The notes beneath the pieces were generated by a model. It searched no databases. It saw nothing but the letters and a program-made list of their open reading frames with translations, and was not told the DNA's origin. 24,011 nucleotides of DNA from Lachnospiraceae bacterium (GTDB lineage: Bacteria; Bacillota; Clostridia; Lachnospirales; Lachnospiraceae): NCBI GenBank assembly GCA_900763175.1, contig CAAFJI010000109.1, forward strand, positions 1 through 24,011, in the 5' to 3' direction. Below, piece by piece: positions 1 through 7,895 of the stretch. Position 1 is the stretch's first letter; every line of letters begins with the position of its first letter. Position numbers and translations under genes: made by a program.

Positions 1-72
1 GGCTTTTTTTGTTCTATTTTTCCATCTTTCACATATATTATGATGATGCCAGAGTCAAAGGCAGAGAAAGTC

Positions 73-894
73 ATGAAGAGAAAACATTCCAGGCAGCTGG
101 TTCTCCTTGTTTTTCTTCTGCTTTACAATTTCCTTCTGGGAGAAGTCCTTACAATGCGAAGCCAGGCTTCTATCTTAAAAGAAAGCACTTGTCAGAATAG
201 AAGCTTTCGGGAACAGTTCCTTTTCCCAGCCCTTTATGATGAAATTGCAAAAAAAGAGGAAATGGAGGACTGTCTTACAGCCACCATGCTAAAGGGAAAC
301 TTTCAGCCACAGGAAATTTTTACAGATTTTTCAATCTATCAGCGCTTCAAGCCAAAAGAATACATCCTTTTGCGAGATTCCTACAGTGCTGTATGGAGCG
401 ACCTGGAAGTTTTTCCTATTCCTGTAAGGAATGACCGTTCTATTTCAGAAGAAATTTCATACGAAAACACCTTTGGCACGGCAAGAAGTTTTGGCGGAAA
501 CCGGACCCATGAAGGTTGTGACCTTTTTGGAACAGTGAAAGCAGCTGGCTTTTACCCGGTTATTTCTATGACAGAGGGTGTCGTAGAAAAAATCGGCTGG
601 CTTCCTCTTGGAGGATACCGCATAGGAATCCGGGCTACTCACGGCGGCTATTTTTACTATGCTCATCTTGCCAGCTACGAAAGAAATTTTCAGCCTGGGG
701 AAACAGTCTCTTCAGGAGACATCCTGGGTTATATGGGAGATACCGGTTACGGAGAGGAGGGAACAACAGGCAGATTTCCTGTTCATCTGCACCTTGGAAT
801 CTATATTACCACTTTAGAGGGCAGGGAATTAAGTGTAAATCCTTATCATGTTTTGAAGGCTATGGAGAAAAAAACAAGAAAGTATACATATTAA
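73..894 (+). CDS. Membrane-anchored M23 family (LytM-type) metallopeptidase
   Basis: This is a probable zinc-dependent peptidoglycan endopeptidase acting outside the membrane. The start at 73 gives MKRKHSR followed at once by a hydrophobic segment (about residues 8-25), a typical signal anchor. The in-frame ATG triplet at 40-48 extends the frame but has no ribosome binding site and would bury the anchor behind charged residues. The M23 ligands are all visible, numbered here from the ATG at 40: HxxxD (His157, Asp161), a central AHL motif, and the HLH motif (His249, His251). The catalytic site therefore looks intact. About 100 residues between anchor and catalytic domain are not recognisable. 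The adjacent relQ gene has its own promoter, so the two need not be co-expressed. Confidence in the family is high; the cell-wall target is unknown. Confidence 0.85.
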   Translation: MKRKHSRQLVLLVFLLLYNFLLGEVLTMRSQASILKESTCQNRSFREQFLFPALYDEIAKKEEMEDCLTATMLKGNFQPQEIFTDFSIYQRFKPKEYILLRDSYSAVWSDLEVFPIPVRNDRSISEEISYENTFGTARSFGGNRTHEGCDLFGTVKAAGFYPVISMTEGVVEKIGWLPLGGYRIGIRATHGGYFYYAHLASYERNFQPGETVSSGDILGYMGDTGYGEEGTTGRFPVHLHLGIYITTLEGRELSVNPYHVLKAMEKKTRKYTY

Positions 895-924
895 TGACAA
901 TTTTTCTAAAATCTATGTTATAAT
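894..924 (+). promoter_or_regulatory. Sigma-A promoter for relQ with extended -10
   Basis: A consensus TATAAT at 919-924 is preceded by TG at 916-917 (extended -10). A near-consensus -35, ATGACA, lies at 894-899 with 19-bp spacing. It overlaps the stop codon of the M23 gene, so relQ is probably transcribed independently. The leader carries an inverted repeat, ATATGGGC (933-940) and GCCCATAT (966-973), ending just before the ribosome binding site. Confidence 0.65.
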
Positions 925-992
925 AATGAAATATATGGGCGGCTCACAGATAAAAAAGCAGATTTGCCCATATTTTGTAAGGAGCGAGTTAT

Positions 993-1838
993 ATGGAAAT
1001 ACAATTATGGAGAAGCATTTTATGCCCCTACGAGCTGGCGGTCAAGGAACTGATCGTCAAATTTGAACATATTATCAGCGAGCACAGGGAGAATGACCTG
1101 TATTCCCCTATTGAACAGGTAAGCGGCCGGGTGAAAAGTGTATCCAGCATCCTGGAGAAAATGCAGCGCAAGCACATTCCCATGGATCGTATGGAAGAAG
1201 AGGTAGAAGATATTGCAGGAATCCGCATTATCTGCCAGTTTGAGGAAGATATTGAGACAGTAGCTGCACTGATTCAGAACCGTGCAGATATGACCATCAA
1301 AAGTGAAAAAAACTACCTTAAGCACATGAAACAAAGCGGTTACAGAAGTCTTCACCTGATCATATATTATACGGTTGAGACCTTAAATGGTCCAAGAAAG
1401 CTTCAGGCAGAAATCCAGATCCGCACCATGGCCATGGACTTCTGGGCTACCATTGAGCACTCCCTTCAGTATAAATATAAGGGAGATATGCCTCCTCACG
1501 TTGCTGACAGGCTGAGTAATGCAGCAGATGCCATTATTTTACTGGATCAGGAGATGTCCTCTGTGCGAAATGAAATCATGGATGCACAGAATTCTTCCCA
1601 GATGCAGTCCAATCTTGTAAAAGACATTCTCAATAATATTGAAAATCTTTACCGTGTTTCCAGTGAGCGGGAAGTTGTTAAGATCCAGACAGAGTTTCTC
1701 CGTGTTTTTCATACCAAGGACCTGAAACAGCTGGAACGTTTTCACAGACAGCTTGACATCATTGCCGAGGGCTACCGTGCACAGGCTGTTTATCACGATA
1801 TCGGTCATCAGCAGCCGGGAAAAGGCTGCATATCTTAG
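993..1838 (+). CDS. relQ: Small alarmone synthetase, RelQ/YjbM type (GTP pyrophosphokinase)
   Basis: This enzyme transfers pyrophosphate from ATP to GTP or GDP to make (p)ppGpp, a cytoplasmic stringent-response signal. The synthetase domain covers about residues 30-180. It shows GRVKSVSSILEK (ATP binding), EDIAGIRI, GYRSLH and the EIQIRT...FWATIEHSL region, all close to what I remember of Bacillus subtilis YjbM. No hydrolase (HD), TGS or ACT domain is present, so it is a synthetase only. At 281 residues it is longer than YjbM (about 210). The extra 75 or so C-terminal residues look helical and charged, then end in a Gly/Gln-rich tail at the edge of the palindromic repeat. AAGGAG at 979-984 supports the start. 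It follows the M23 gene but has its own promoter. Confidence 0.92.
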   Translation: MEIQLWRSILCPYELAVKELIVKFEHIISEHRENDLYSPIEQVSGRVKSVSSILEKMQRKHIPMDRMEEEVEDIAGIRIICQFEEDIETVAALIQNRADMTIKSEKNYLKHMKQSGYRSLHLIIYYTVETLNGPRKLQAEIQIRTMAMDFWATIEHSLQYKYKGDMPPHVADRLSNAADAIILLDQEMSSVRNEIMDAQNSSQMQSNLVKDILNNIENLYRVSSEREVVKIQTEFLRVFHTKDLKQLERFHRQLDIIAEGYRAQAVYHDIGHQQPGKGCIS

Positions 1839-1996
1839 AGCCTGTTAGAAAAATCATTCCTGCAATCTGCACGCTCCACTTTGCGGTATATTTTGCCTGA
1901 ATTCAGTTGCTGTAGCCCGCTACGGCCCCATCCAGACAAAATCTCCCACAAATTGTGACGCACATCTTGCAGAAAGCATTTGGGAGCATGCTCTAA
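1835..1996. repeat. 162-bp imperfect palindrome (MITE-like or structured 3'-UTR element), copy 1
   Basis: The element begins with TTAGAGC at 1835-1841, which contains the relQ stop codon, and ends with GCTCTAA at 1990-1996. The left arm 1835-1899 and the reverse complement of the right arm 1932-1996 align along their whole length. Blocks such as TTAGAGC, CTGCAA, TTTG.GG, ATTTTG and CTG coincide. The centre is a small hairpin, CTGTAGC/GCTACGG (1910-1925), with a two-base loop. The element fills most of the relQ-ygiQ gap and has no coding potential. A diverged copy of the left arm and centre lies at 19002-19080, so it is a dispersed family rather than a one-off terminator. A non-autonomous mobile palindrome and a structured RNA remain the alternatives. 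Confidence 0.75.
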
Positions 1997-2028
1997 CCCG
2001 ATAGGATTACAACAGGAGAAAATTTTTT

Positions 2029-3948
2029 ATGCCACAATTTTTACCGGTAACAAAAGAAGAAATGAAGGCCAGAGGATGGGATCAGGTTGATTTTGTCTAT
2101 GTGACAGGAGATGCCTACGTGGATCATTCCTCCTTTGGAAGTGCCATCATCAGCCGCCTGCTGGAGAGTCACGGCTATAAGGTGGGAATCATTCCCCAGC
2201 CTGACTGGCGAAAGAAGGAGAGCATTGCTGTATTTGGAGAACCACGGCTTGGTTTCCTGGTAACAGCCGGAAACATGGATTCTATGGTAAATCACTATAC
2301 GGTTGCCAGGAAGCACCGTCAGAAGGATTCCTATTCCCCAGGTGGAAAAATGGGACTTCGCCCTGACCGTGCGGTAATCGTATATAGCAACCTTATCCGG
2401 CAGCTCTACAAGAAATCCCCTATTATCCTGGGAGGTATTGAGGCAAGTCTGCGGAGAATGGCTCACTACGACTACTGGGAAAACAAGGTAAAGCACAGTG
2501 TTCTCATCGATTCCGGTGCAGATTTGATTTCCTATGGAATGGGAGAGCATTCCATTGTGGAAATTGCAGACGCACTGGACAGTGGAATCCCTGTAAGCGA
2601 AATTACCTATATTGCGGGAACTGTCTACAAATGCAGGGATCTTTCCCGTACCTATGAGCCCATTTTGCTTCCCTCCTATGAGGAAGTGAAGGAGGACAAG
2701 ATGGCATACGCCAGAAGCTTTGCCATTCAATACCAGAATACAGACCCGTTCACAGCTGGTGTCATGGCAGAAGATTATGGAAATAAAGGGTATGTGATAC
2801 AGAATCCGCCGGCACTTCCCCTGACACAGCAGGAGATGGACGATGTGTACGACCTCCCCTATACGGGAAATTATCATCCCATGTATGAAAAGGACGGTGG
2901 AATCCCCGCCCTAGAGGAAATTAAGTTCAGTCTTACCAGCAACCGAGGATGCTTTGGAAGCTGCAGCTTCTGTGCTCTTACCTTTCACCAGGGAAGAATC
3001 CTTCAGACCAGAAGCCACGAATCCATTATAAAAGAAGCTGTCCACATGACAGAGAATAAAGACTTCAAGGGATATATCCATGATGTTGGAGGCCCGACTG
3101 CTGATTTCAGGCAGCCGTCCTGCCAGAAACAGCTTACAAAGGGCGTGTGCAAGAACCGGCATTGTCTTTTCCCCACGCCCTGTAAGAACCTGGTTGCAGA
3201 CCACAAGGACTATGTGTCCCTTCTTCGGAAGCTTCGTGCCATTCCCAGGGTAAAGAAGGTATTTGTCCGTTCCGGTGTGCGCTTTGACTATGTGCTGGCA
3301 GACCCGGACCGTACCTTCCTTAACGAGCTTGCCCGCTATCATGTAAGCGGACAGCTTCGTGTGGCTCCGGAACACGTTTCAGACCAGGTGCTGAAATATA
3401 TGGGCAAGCCTTCCCATGAAGTCTATCAGAAATTTCTGAAAGAATTTGACAAGGCTACCAAGAAGGCAGGACTTCAGCAATTTGCCATTCCTTATTTCAT
3501 GTCCTCCCATCCGGGATGCACCATGAAAGAAGCGGTTAAGCTGGCAGAATATGTGCGGGATCTGGGCTTTACACCGGAACAAGTACAGGATTTTTACCCT
3601 ACTCCGTCCACCTTGTCCACCTGTATGTATTACACGGGAATCCACCCGCTTACAGGTGAAAAGGTATATGTTCCCAGGAATCCCCATGAAAAATCCATTC
3701 AGAGGGCTCTCATGCAGTATAAAAATCCTGCTAACAGAGAACTGGTCTTAGAAGGCCTTCGCATAGCAGGACGTATGGACCTGGTTGGATATGGAGAGAA
3801 ATGCCTGATCCATCCTATTAGGGAGAAGACTAAGGGACAGCAGCCCTCTGAAAAAAGGCCAGGAAATAAGCCAGAAGGTTCCTCTGCTGTGAGATCCTCC
3901 AAAAAGAAAACCATCCGTAATACCCACAACAGAAAAAAGCAGAAATAG
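2029..3948 (+). CDS. ygiQ: YgiQ family radical SAM protein
   Basis: This is a radical S-adenosylmethionine enzyme of the YgiQ family (UPF0313); its substrate is not established as far as I know. The N-terminal half matches the YgiQ N-terminal region (FLPVTKEEM, DAYVDH, IPQPDW, LGGIEASLRR). The radical SAM cysteines are CxxxCxxC at Cys308, Cys312 and Cys315, and would bind a [4Fe-4S] cluster. Further Cys residues follow at about 363-383 (SCQKQ, GVCKNRHCLFPTPCKN), which could bind a second metal site. The last 40 residues are basic and low-complexity. The 639-residue length fits the family. AGGAG at 2014-2018 supports the start. The gene opens a run with 3959-6662 in which neighbours are separated by 10 nt or less. 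Confidence 0.92.
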   Translation: MPQFLPVTKEEMKARGWDQVDFVYVTGDAYVDHSSFGSAIISRLLESHGYKVGIIPQPDWRKKESIAVFGEPRLGFLVTAGNMDSMVNHYTVARKHRQKDSYSPGGKMGLRPDRAVIVYSNLIRQLYKKSPIILGGIEASLRRMAHYDYWENKVKHSVLIDSGADLISYGMGEHSIVEIADALDSGIPVSEITYIAGTVYKCRDLSRTYEPILLPSYEEVKEDKMAYARSFAIQYQNTDPFTAGVMAEDYGNKGYVIQNPPALPLTQQEMDDVYDLPYTGNYHPMYEKDGGIPALEEIKFSLTSNRGCFGSCSFCALTFHQGRILQTRSHESIIKEAVHMTENKDFKGYIHDVGGPTADFRQPSCQKQLTKGVCKNRHCLFPTPCKNLVADHKDYVSLLRKLRAIPRVKKVFVRSGVRFDYVLADPDRTFLNELARYHVSGQLRVAPEHVSDQVLKYMGKPSHEVYQKFLKEFDKATKKAGLQQFAIPYFMSSHPGCTMKEAVKLAEYVRDLGFTPEQVQDFYPTPSTLSTCMYYTGIHPLTGEKVYVPRNPHEKSIQRALMQYKNPANRELVLEGLRIAGRMDLVGYGEKCLIHPIREKTKGQQPSEKRPGNKPEGSSAVRSSKKKTIRNTHNRKKQK

Positions 3949-3958
3949 GAGTGTTTTC

Positions 3959-4570
3959 ATGAAACTAATGCAAAGCAACAAAGGAGAGTATGGCTACCTG
4001 AAAAAAGAACGGAAACGCCGTATCCTTATCGCCGCCATCCTTCTTGGGGTTCCCCTTTTCATTTTTATCAGTATGTGGATCTATCTTGGTACCCGCAATA
4101 CCATCTGGACCATCATTGCCTTAGTTGGCTCCCTGCCAGGCTGTAAGGCAGTGGTAGATGTGATCATGGTTATGCTTGCCAGACCGGTAGAACCTTCTAT
4201 CTACGAGAAAATCCATGCACACCAGGGGGAACTGGTCATGTCCTATGAAATGTATATGACCTTTTACGAAAAGAAATGCAATATCGATGCCATCGCTGTA
4301 TGCGGAAATACAGTAGTGGGCTTCACAAGTGATCCAAAGGCAGATACGGATTATATGGCTGCGGAAGCGCAGAAGCTTGTGCGCAAAAACGGCTACAAGG
4401 TAGATGTGAAGATCCTAAAAGAGCTTCGTCCTTTCCTGGAACGCCTGGATTCCATGAATATCCATAAGGATTCCCTGGAGGAGGGGCTTAGATTCACCCC
4501 GGATCCCCGCTATCCGGATTACTCAAGGGATGAAATGGTAAAGCACGTAATCCTGAACCTGTGTATTTAA
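3959..4570 (+). CDS. Two-helix membrane protein of unknown function
   Basis: I do not recognise a named family beyond a conserved clostridial membrane protein. The 203 residues begin with a basic segment (KKERKRR), then two hydrophobic stretches at about residues 21-46 and 52-80. The remaining 120 or so residues are soluble, mixed alpha/beta in character and presumably cytoplasmic. AGGAG overlapping the ygiQ stop region (3947-3951) supports the start. The gene is 10 nt after ygiQ and 10 nt before the pseudouridine synthase, so it is almost certainly co-transcribed with RNA-modification and secretion genes. The sequence does not indicate a function. Confidence 0.8.
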   Translation: MKLMQSNKGEYGYLKKERKRRILIAAILLGVPLFIFISMWIYLGTRNTIWTIIALVGSLPGCKAVVDVIMVMLARPVEPSIYEKIHAHQGELVMSYEMYMTFYEKKCNIDAIAVCGNTVVGFTSDPKADTDYMAAEAQKLVRKNGYKVDVKILKELRPFLERLDSMNIHKDSLEEGLRFTPDPRYPDYSRDEMVKHVILNLCI

Positions 4571-4580
4571 AGGAAATGCC

Positions 4581-5561
4581 ATGAAAGAATTTATTATTAA
4601 TGAAAATGAAGCGGGACAGCGTTTTGATAAATATCTGGGCAAGCTTCTTCGGGAAGCACCCAAAAGCTTTTTTTACAAAATGCTTCGCAAAAAGAACATT
4701 ACCTTAAATGGGGGAAAGGCTAACGGCAATGAGAAACTGGCAGCCGGGGACCATGTGAAGCTTTTTCTTTCTGATGAAACCTTTGATAAATTTTCCGGAA
4801 GTCAGGAAATTGTGGCGAGAGCCCATCAGAAGCTGGATATTGTCTACGAAGATTCCAACATCCTTCTTATCAACAAACCTGCAGGAGTGCTTTCCCAGCC
4901 TGCTGATGGAAATGAGCCTTCTTTGGTGGAATATCTTACCGGCTATCTTCTGGAAAAGGGAACCGTTACAGAGGAATCCCTCCATACTTTCCGGCCATCT
5001 GTATGTAACCGTCTGGACCGAAATACCAGTGGAATCGTGGCCGCCGGGAAGACGCTGGCAGCTCTTCAGGAGCTTTCCCTTCTTTTCCATGACCGTAACA
5101 TCCATAAATTTTACAGATGTCTGGTAAAGGGAAATATAAAAAATGAAAAATATATCAAGGGATATTTGCATAAAGATGAAAAATGTAATAAAGTAACCAT
5201 ACAGGGATTCCAAACAGAAGGAGCCCTTCCCATAGAGACACGTTACAAACCTGTTTGTAGTAATGGAATCATCACCCTTCTTGAGGTGGAGCTTATCACA
5301 GGACGCACCCATCAGATCCGTGCCCATCTTGCTGACAGCGGCCATCCCATTTTGGGGGACTACAAATACGGCAGCCGTGCGTTTAATGAAAAATACCGGG
5401 GAAAATACGGGCTGAAATCCCAGCTGCTTCATGCGTACAGGCTGGAAATCCCACAGATAGAGGGAACCCTTTCTTATCTGTCTGACAAAAGTTTCCTTGC
5501 GAAGCTGCCCCCGTTGTTTGAAAAAATCCTGAAAGAGGAACATATAGAGGAGAACAAATAA
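4581..5561 (+). CDS. RluA family RNA pseudouridine synthase
   Basis: This is a cytoplasmic enzyme converting specific uridines in rRNA or tRNA to pseudouridine. Residues 1-65 resemble an S4-type RNA-binding domain (AGQRFDKYL...FFYKMLRKKNITLNG). The catalytic domain starts at about residue 85 with VYEDSNILLINKPAG. It contains the family motif NRLDRNTSG, with catalytic Asp146, and later TGRTHQIRAHLADSGHPILGD. At 326 residues it has the normal length for an S4-plus-catalytic RluA/RluD relative. The target uridine cannot be read from sequence. It follows the two-helix membrane protein by 10 nt, and the signal peptidase gene starts 1 nt after its stop. Confidence 0.92.
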   Translation: MKEFIINENEAGQRFDKYLGKLLREAPKSFFYKMLRKKNITLNGGKANGNEKLAAGDHVKLFLSDETFDKFSGSQEIVARAHQKLDIVYEDSNILLINKPAGVLSQPADGNEPSLVEYLTGYLLEKGTVTEESLHTFRPSVCNRLDRNTSGIVAAGKTLAALQELSLLFHDRNIHKFYRCLVKGNIKNEKYIKGYLHKDEKCNKVTIQGFQTEGALPIETRYKPVCSNGIITLLEVELITGRTHQIRAHLADSGHPILGDYKYGSRAFNEKYRGKYGLKSQLLHAYRLEIPQIEGTLSYLSDKSFLAKLPPLFEKILKEEHIEENK

Positions 5562-5562
5562 T

Positions 5563-6123
5563 ATGAAAATCTGGCATGAAATCTGGGACTATGTAAAGAT
5601 GATCATCATTGTAGTGGCAGTAGTCCTGGTAATCAACAATGTAGTACTTATTAACGCCAAAATTCCTTCTGAGTCCATGGAGAAAACCGTTATGACCGGG
5701 GACCGTCTTTTCGGATTCCGTCTTGCATATGGCATTAACCTGGATCTCTTCGGAAATCAGATATCTAAAAAGATAAGTGATCCTAAACGAGATGATATCG
5801 TGATTTTCAAATATCCAGATGATGAGAGCCAGCTTTTTATTAAGCGTGTCATAGGGCTTCCTGGTGAAACAGTAGAGATCAAGGACGGCAAGGTCTATAT
5901 TGATGGTGTGGAGAAGGAGGAAGATTTCCTTCCGGAGCCAATGAGAGGAAGCTTCGGTCCGTATACTGTTCCGGAAAACTGCTATTTCATGATGGGAGAT
6001 AACCGAAACAATTCCAAGGATTCCCGCTACTGGAAGAATACGTTTGTTCGCTTTGACCAGATTGTAGGAAAAGCAGTTCTGCGTTATTATCCATCTATCA
6101 AACTTCTTCCGGACGGGGACTGA
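5563..6123 (+). CDS. lepB: Signal peptidase I (Gram-positive, single anchor)
   Basis: This protein cleaves type I signal peptides from exported proteins on the outer face of the membrane. One N-terminal hydrophobic anchor lies at residues 13-31. The Ser-Lys catalytic pair is visible: PSESME with Ser38, and LFIKRVIGLPGETV with Lys94. The GDNRNNSKDSRYW box near the C-terminus completes the family signature. At 186 residues it is the compact SipS-like form, without the extra domain of the Escherichia coli enzyme. The ATG lies 1 nt after the upstream stop, with GAGGAG near 5546-5551. Several exported proteins in this window carry type I signal peptides and are plausible substrates. Confidence 0.95.
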   Translation: MKIWHEIWDYVKMIIIVVAVVLVINNVVLINAKIPSESMEKTVMTGDRLFGFRLAYGINLDLFGNQISKKISDPKRDDIVIFKYPDDESQLFIKRVIGLPGETVEIKDGKVYIDGVEKEEDFLPEPMRGSFGPYTVPENCYFMMGDNRNNSKDSRYWKNTFVRFDQIVGKAVLRYYPSIKLLPDGD

Positions 6124-6128
6124 TTTTT

Positions 6129-6662
6129 ATGGCTACCTGGAACAGCAGAGGCCTCCGGGGTTCTACCCTGGAGGACCTGGTAAACCGGACAAATGAGCAA
6201 TACAGGGAGAAGGGACTGGCACTTGTGCAAAAAATCCCGACTCCCATCACGCCGGTGCGCATGGACAAGGAAAGCCGGCATATCACTCTGGCTTATTTTG
6301 AACAGCGCAGTACCGTAGACTATATAGGGGCAGTGCAGGGAATCCCTGTCTGCTTTGATGCAAAGGAATGCAGCGTCGAGACGTTTCCTCTTGCCAATAT
6401 TCACCCTCATCAGGTGAAATTTATGGAGGATTTTGAAAAGCAGAACGGCGTGGCATTTTTTCTTATCTTTTTCAGCCATCTAAATCTTTTTTATTACCTT
6501 CCATTCCGGGAGCTAATGGTATTCTGGAAGAGAATGGAAGAGGGAGGCCGCAAAAGTTTTCGCAGGGAGGAGCTGTCAGAGGAGTTTTATCTTCCCAGAA
6601 AAAGCGGCGTTCTGGTTCCCTATCTGGATGCCATGAAGGTGGATTTGGAAATGCGGGATTGA
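6129..6662 (+). CDS. recU: RecU family Holliday junction resolvase
   Basis: RecU is the Firmicute endonuclease that resolves Holliday junctions during recombinational repair and chromosome segregation. The match rests on the N-terminal NSRGLRGSTLEDLVNRTN segment, KIPTPITPV, then ITLAYFEQRSTVDYIG...VCFDAKEC. This holds the likely metal-binding acidic residues Asp64 and Asp77 with Lys79. PLANIHPHQVKFM follows, as in Bacillus RecU. Asp77 stands where I remember Glu in other RecU proteins (the E-x-K motif). The 177-residue length is slightly short but compatible. It lies 5 nt after lepB. Its stop codon overlaps the -35 box of the histidine promoter. Confidence 0.88.
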   Translation: MATWNSRGLRGSTLEDLVNRTNEQYREKGLALVQKIPTPITPVRMDKESRHITLAYFEQRSTVDYIGAVQGIPVCFDAKECSVETFPLANIHPHQVKFMEDFEKQNGVAFFLIFFSHLNLFYYLPFRELMVFWKRMEEGGRKSFRREELSEEFYLPRKSGVLVPYLDAMKVDLEMRD

Positions 6663-6687
6663 CATTTTGCCCATCTTCCACTATAAT
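6659..6687 (+). promoter_or_regulatory. Consensus sigma-A promoter of the histidine operon
   Basis: TTGACA at 6659-6664 and TATAAT at 6682-6687 are separated by exactly 17 bp, a perfect vegetative promoter. The -35 box overlaps the recU stop codon (TGA 6660-6662). Transcription should begin near 6694, about 65 nt before hisZ. So strong a promoter implies repression elsewhere, see the palindrome at 6704-6723. Confidence 0.85.
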
Positions 6688-6703
6688 CATCCTTGACTTT
6701 ACA

Positions 6704-6723
6704 TTATCATGGTAGCGTGATAA
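6704..6723. promoter_or_regulatory. Palindromic candidate operator in the his leader
   Basis: TTATCA (6704-6709) and TGATAA (6718-6723) form the ends of a 20-bp near-palindrome in which 8 of 10 base pairs are symmetrical. It sits just downstream of the predicted transcription start, where a bound repressor would block the polymerase. A TrpR-like HisR/YerC repressor is a reasonable guess for a Firmicute his operon, but I cannot confirm the motif. No T-box or leader peptide is visible in this short leader. Confidence 0.45.
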
Positions 6724-6758
6724 AGTGATTTTGAAATACAACAGGAGGAACTATCATT

Positions 6759-7895
6759 ATGCAGAGAATTTTTCACACCCCCGAAGGCGTGCGGGACATC
6801 TACAGCCAGGAATGCAGCCGCAAAAAGAAGCTCCAGGAAAAGCTCCATCATGTATTCCATCAGTACGGTTTTGAAGATATAGAAACTCCTACCTTTGAAT
6901 ATTTTGAAGTGTTCAGTAAGGAAGTGGGAACCATCCCTTCCAGAGATCTGTATAAATTTTTTGACAGAGAGGGAAATACCCTGGTGCTCCGTCCAGACTT
7001 TACCCCTTCTGTATCAAGAGCCTGTGCCACTTATTTTAACCCGGAAAAAGAGGTAGTGAGCCTTTGCTATACGGGAAATACCTTTATCAACAATTCCAGT
7101 TTCAGGGGAAGACTAAAGGAAACCACCCAGATGGGTGTGGAGCGTATGGGAGATGATTCTCCGGAAGCAGATGCGGAAATCCTGGCCATGACAGTAGAGT
7201 GCCTTCTTGCAGCAGGACTTACAGAATTCCAAGTCAGTGTGGGTCAGGTAAACTATTATAAATCTATTTTTGCACAGACTGGAATGGATGCTGAGGAGGA
7301 AGAGGAACTGCGGGATCTGATTTCCCAAAAAAATTACTTTGGCGTGGAAGAGCTTGTGAAAAATAAGAAGATAGATGCTTCCCTTGCGAAGGTTTTGGCT
7401 CAGCTTCCCCAGATGTTTGGCTCTGTTGAAGTTCTGGAAAAAGCCAGATCTCTTACAGATAACCAGCAGGCTCTGCAGGCTGTGGCAAGATTAGAGGAGA
7501 TTTATGAGCTTCTGAAGGTATATGGATATGAGAAGTATATTACCTTTGACTTCGCTATGTTAAGCAAATATCATTACTATACCGGGATTATTTTCCAGGC
7601 GTATACCTATGGAACCGGCGAGGCACTTATTAAAGGAGGCCGCTATAACCAGCTGATGAAGCATTTTGGAAAACCGGCTGCTTCCATAGGCTTTGCCATT
7701 GTGGTTGACAATCTTTTGATGGCCCTTTCCCGCCAGAAGCTGGAGCCCTCTGTGGAGGATTGCGTAACGGTTATCACCTATCGGAAGGAAAACCGCATCC
7801 AGGCCATCCAGAAGGCTAAAGAACTCCGCTCCCAGGGCAAAAATGTCGCCCTCAGGCCGGAAAAAGTAACAAAGGTATGTGAGGTGGAATTATGA
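6759..7895 (+). CDS. hisZ: ATP phosphoribosyltransferase regulatory subunit HisZ
   Basis: HisZ is a catalytically inactive relative of histidyl-tRNA synthetase. It binds short-form HisG and gives histidine feedback control of the first pathway step. The protein starts with a class II synthetase-like core (TPEGVRDIYSQE, FEDIETPTFEYFEVFSKEVG, LRPDFTPSVSRACATYF). It keeps the later FDFAMLSKYHYYTGIIFQAY and GGRYNQL segments, and is 378 residues long. It lacks the anticodon-binding extension of a true HisRS. Next-door short-form HisG supports HisZ over HisS. A strong AGGAGG (6743-6748) precedes the start. The stop overlaps the hisG start as ATGA. Confidence 0.93.
   Translation: MQRIFHTPEGVRDIYSQECSRKKKLQEKLHHVFHQYGFEDIETPTFEYFEVFSKEVGTIPSRDLYKFFDREGNTLVLRPDFTPSVSRACATYFNPEKEVVSLCYTGNTFINNSSFRGRLKETTQMGVERMGDDSPEADAEILAMTVECLLAAGLTEFQVSVGQVNYYKSIFAQTGMDAEEEEELRDLISQKNYFGVEELVKNKKIDASLAKVLAQLPQMFGSVEVLEKARSLTDNQQALQAVARLEEIYELLKVYGYEKYITFDFAMLSKYHYYTGIIFQAYTYGTGEALIKGGRYNQLMKHFGKPAASIGFAIVVDNLLMALSRQKLEPSVEDCVTVITYRKENRIQAIQKAKELRSQGKNVALRPEKVTKVCEVEL

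Noticed and set aside
1..20. T-rich start of the window as a terminator tail of an upstream gene
   Set aside because: Only the T run is visible; the stem would lie outside the window, so it cannot be supported.
2041..2877. Minus-strand frame of 278 codons opposite ygiQ
   Set aside because: It mirrors the codon pattern of a well-supported radical SAM gene; no family motif is seen.
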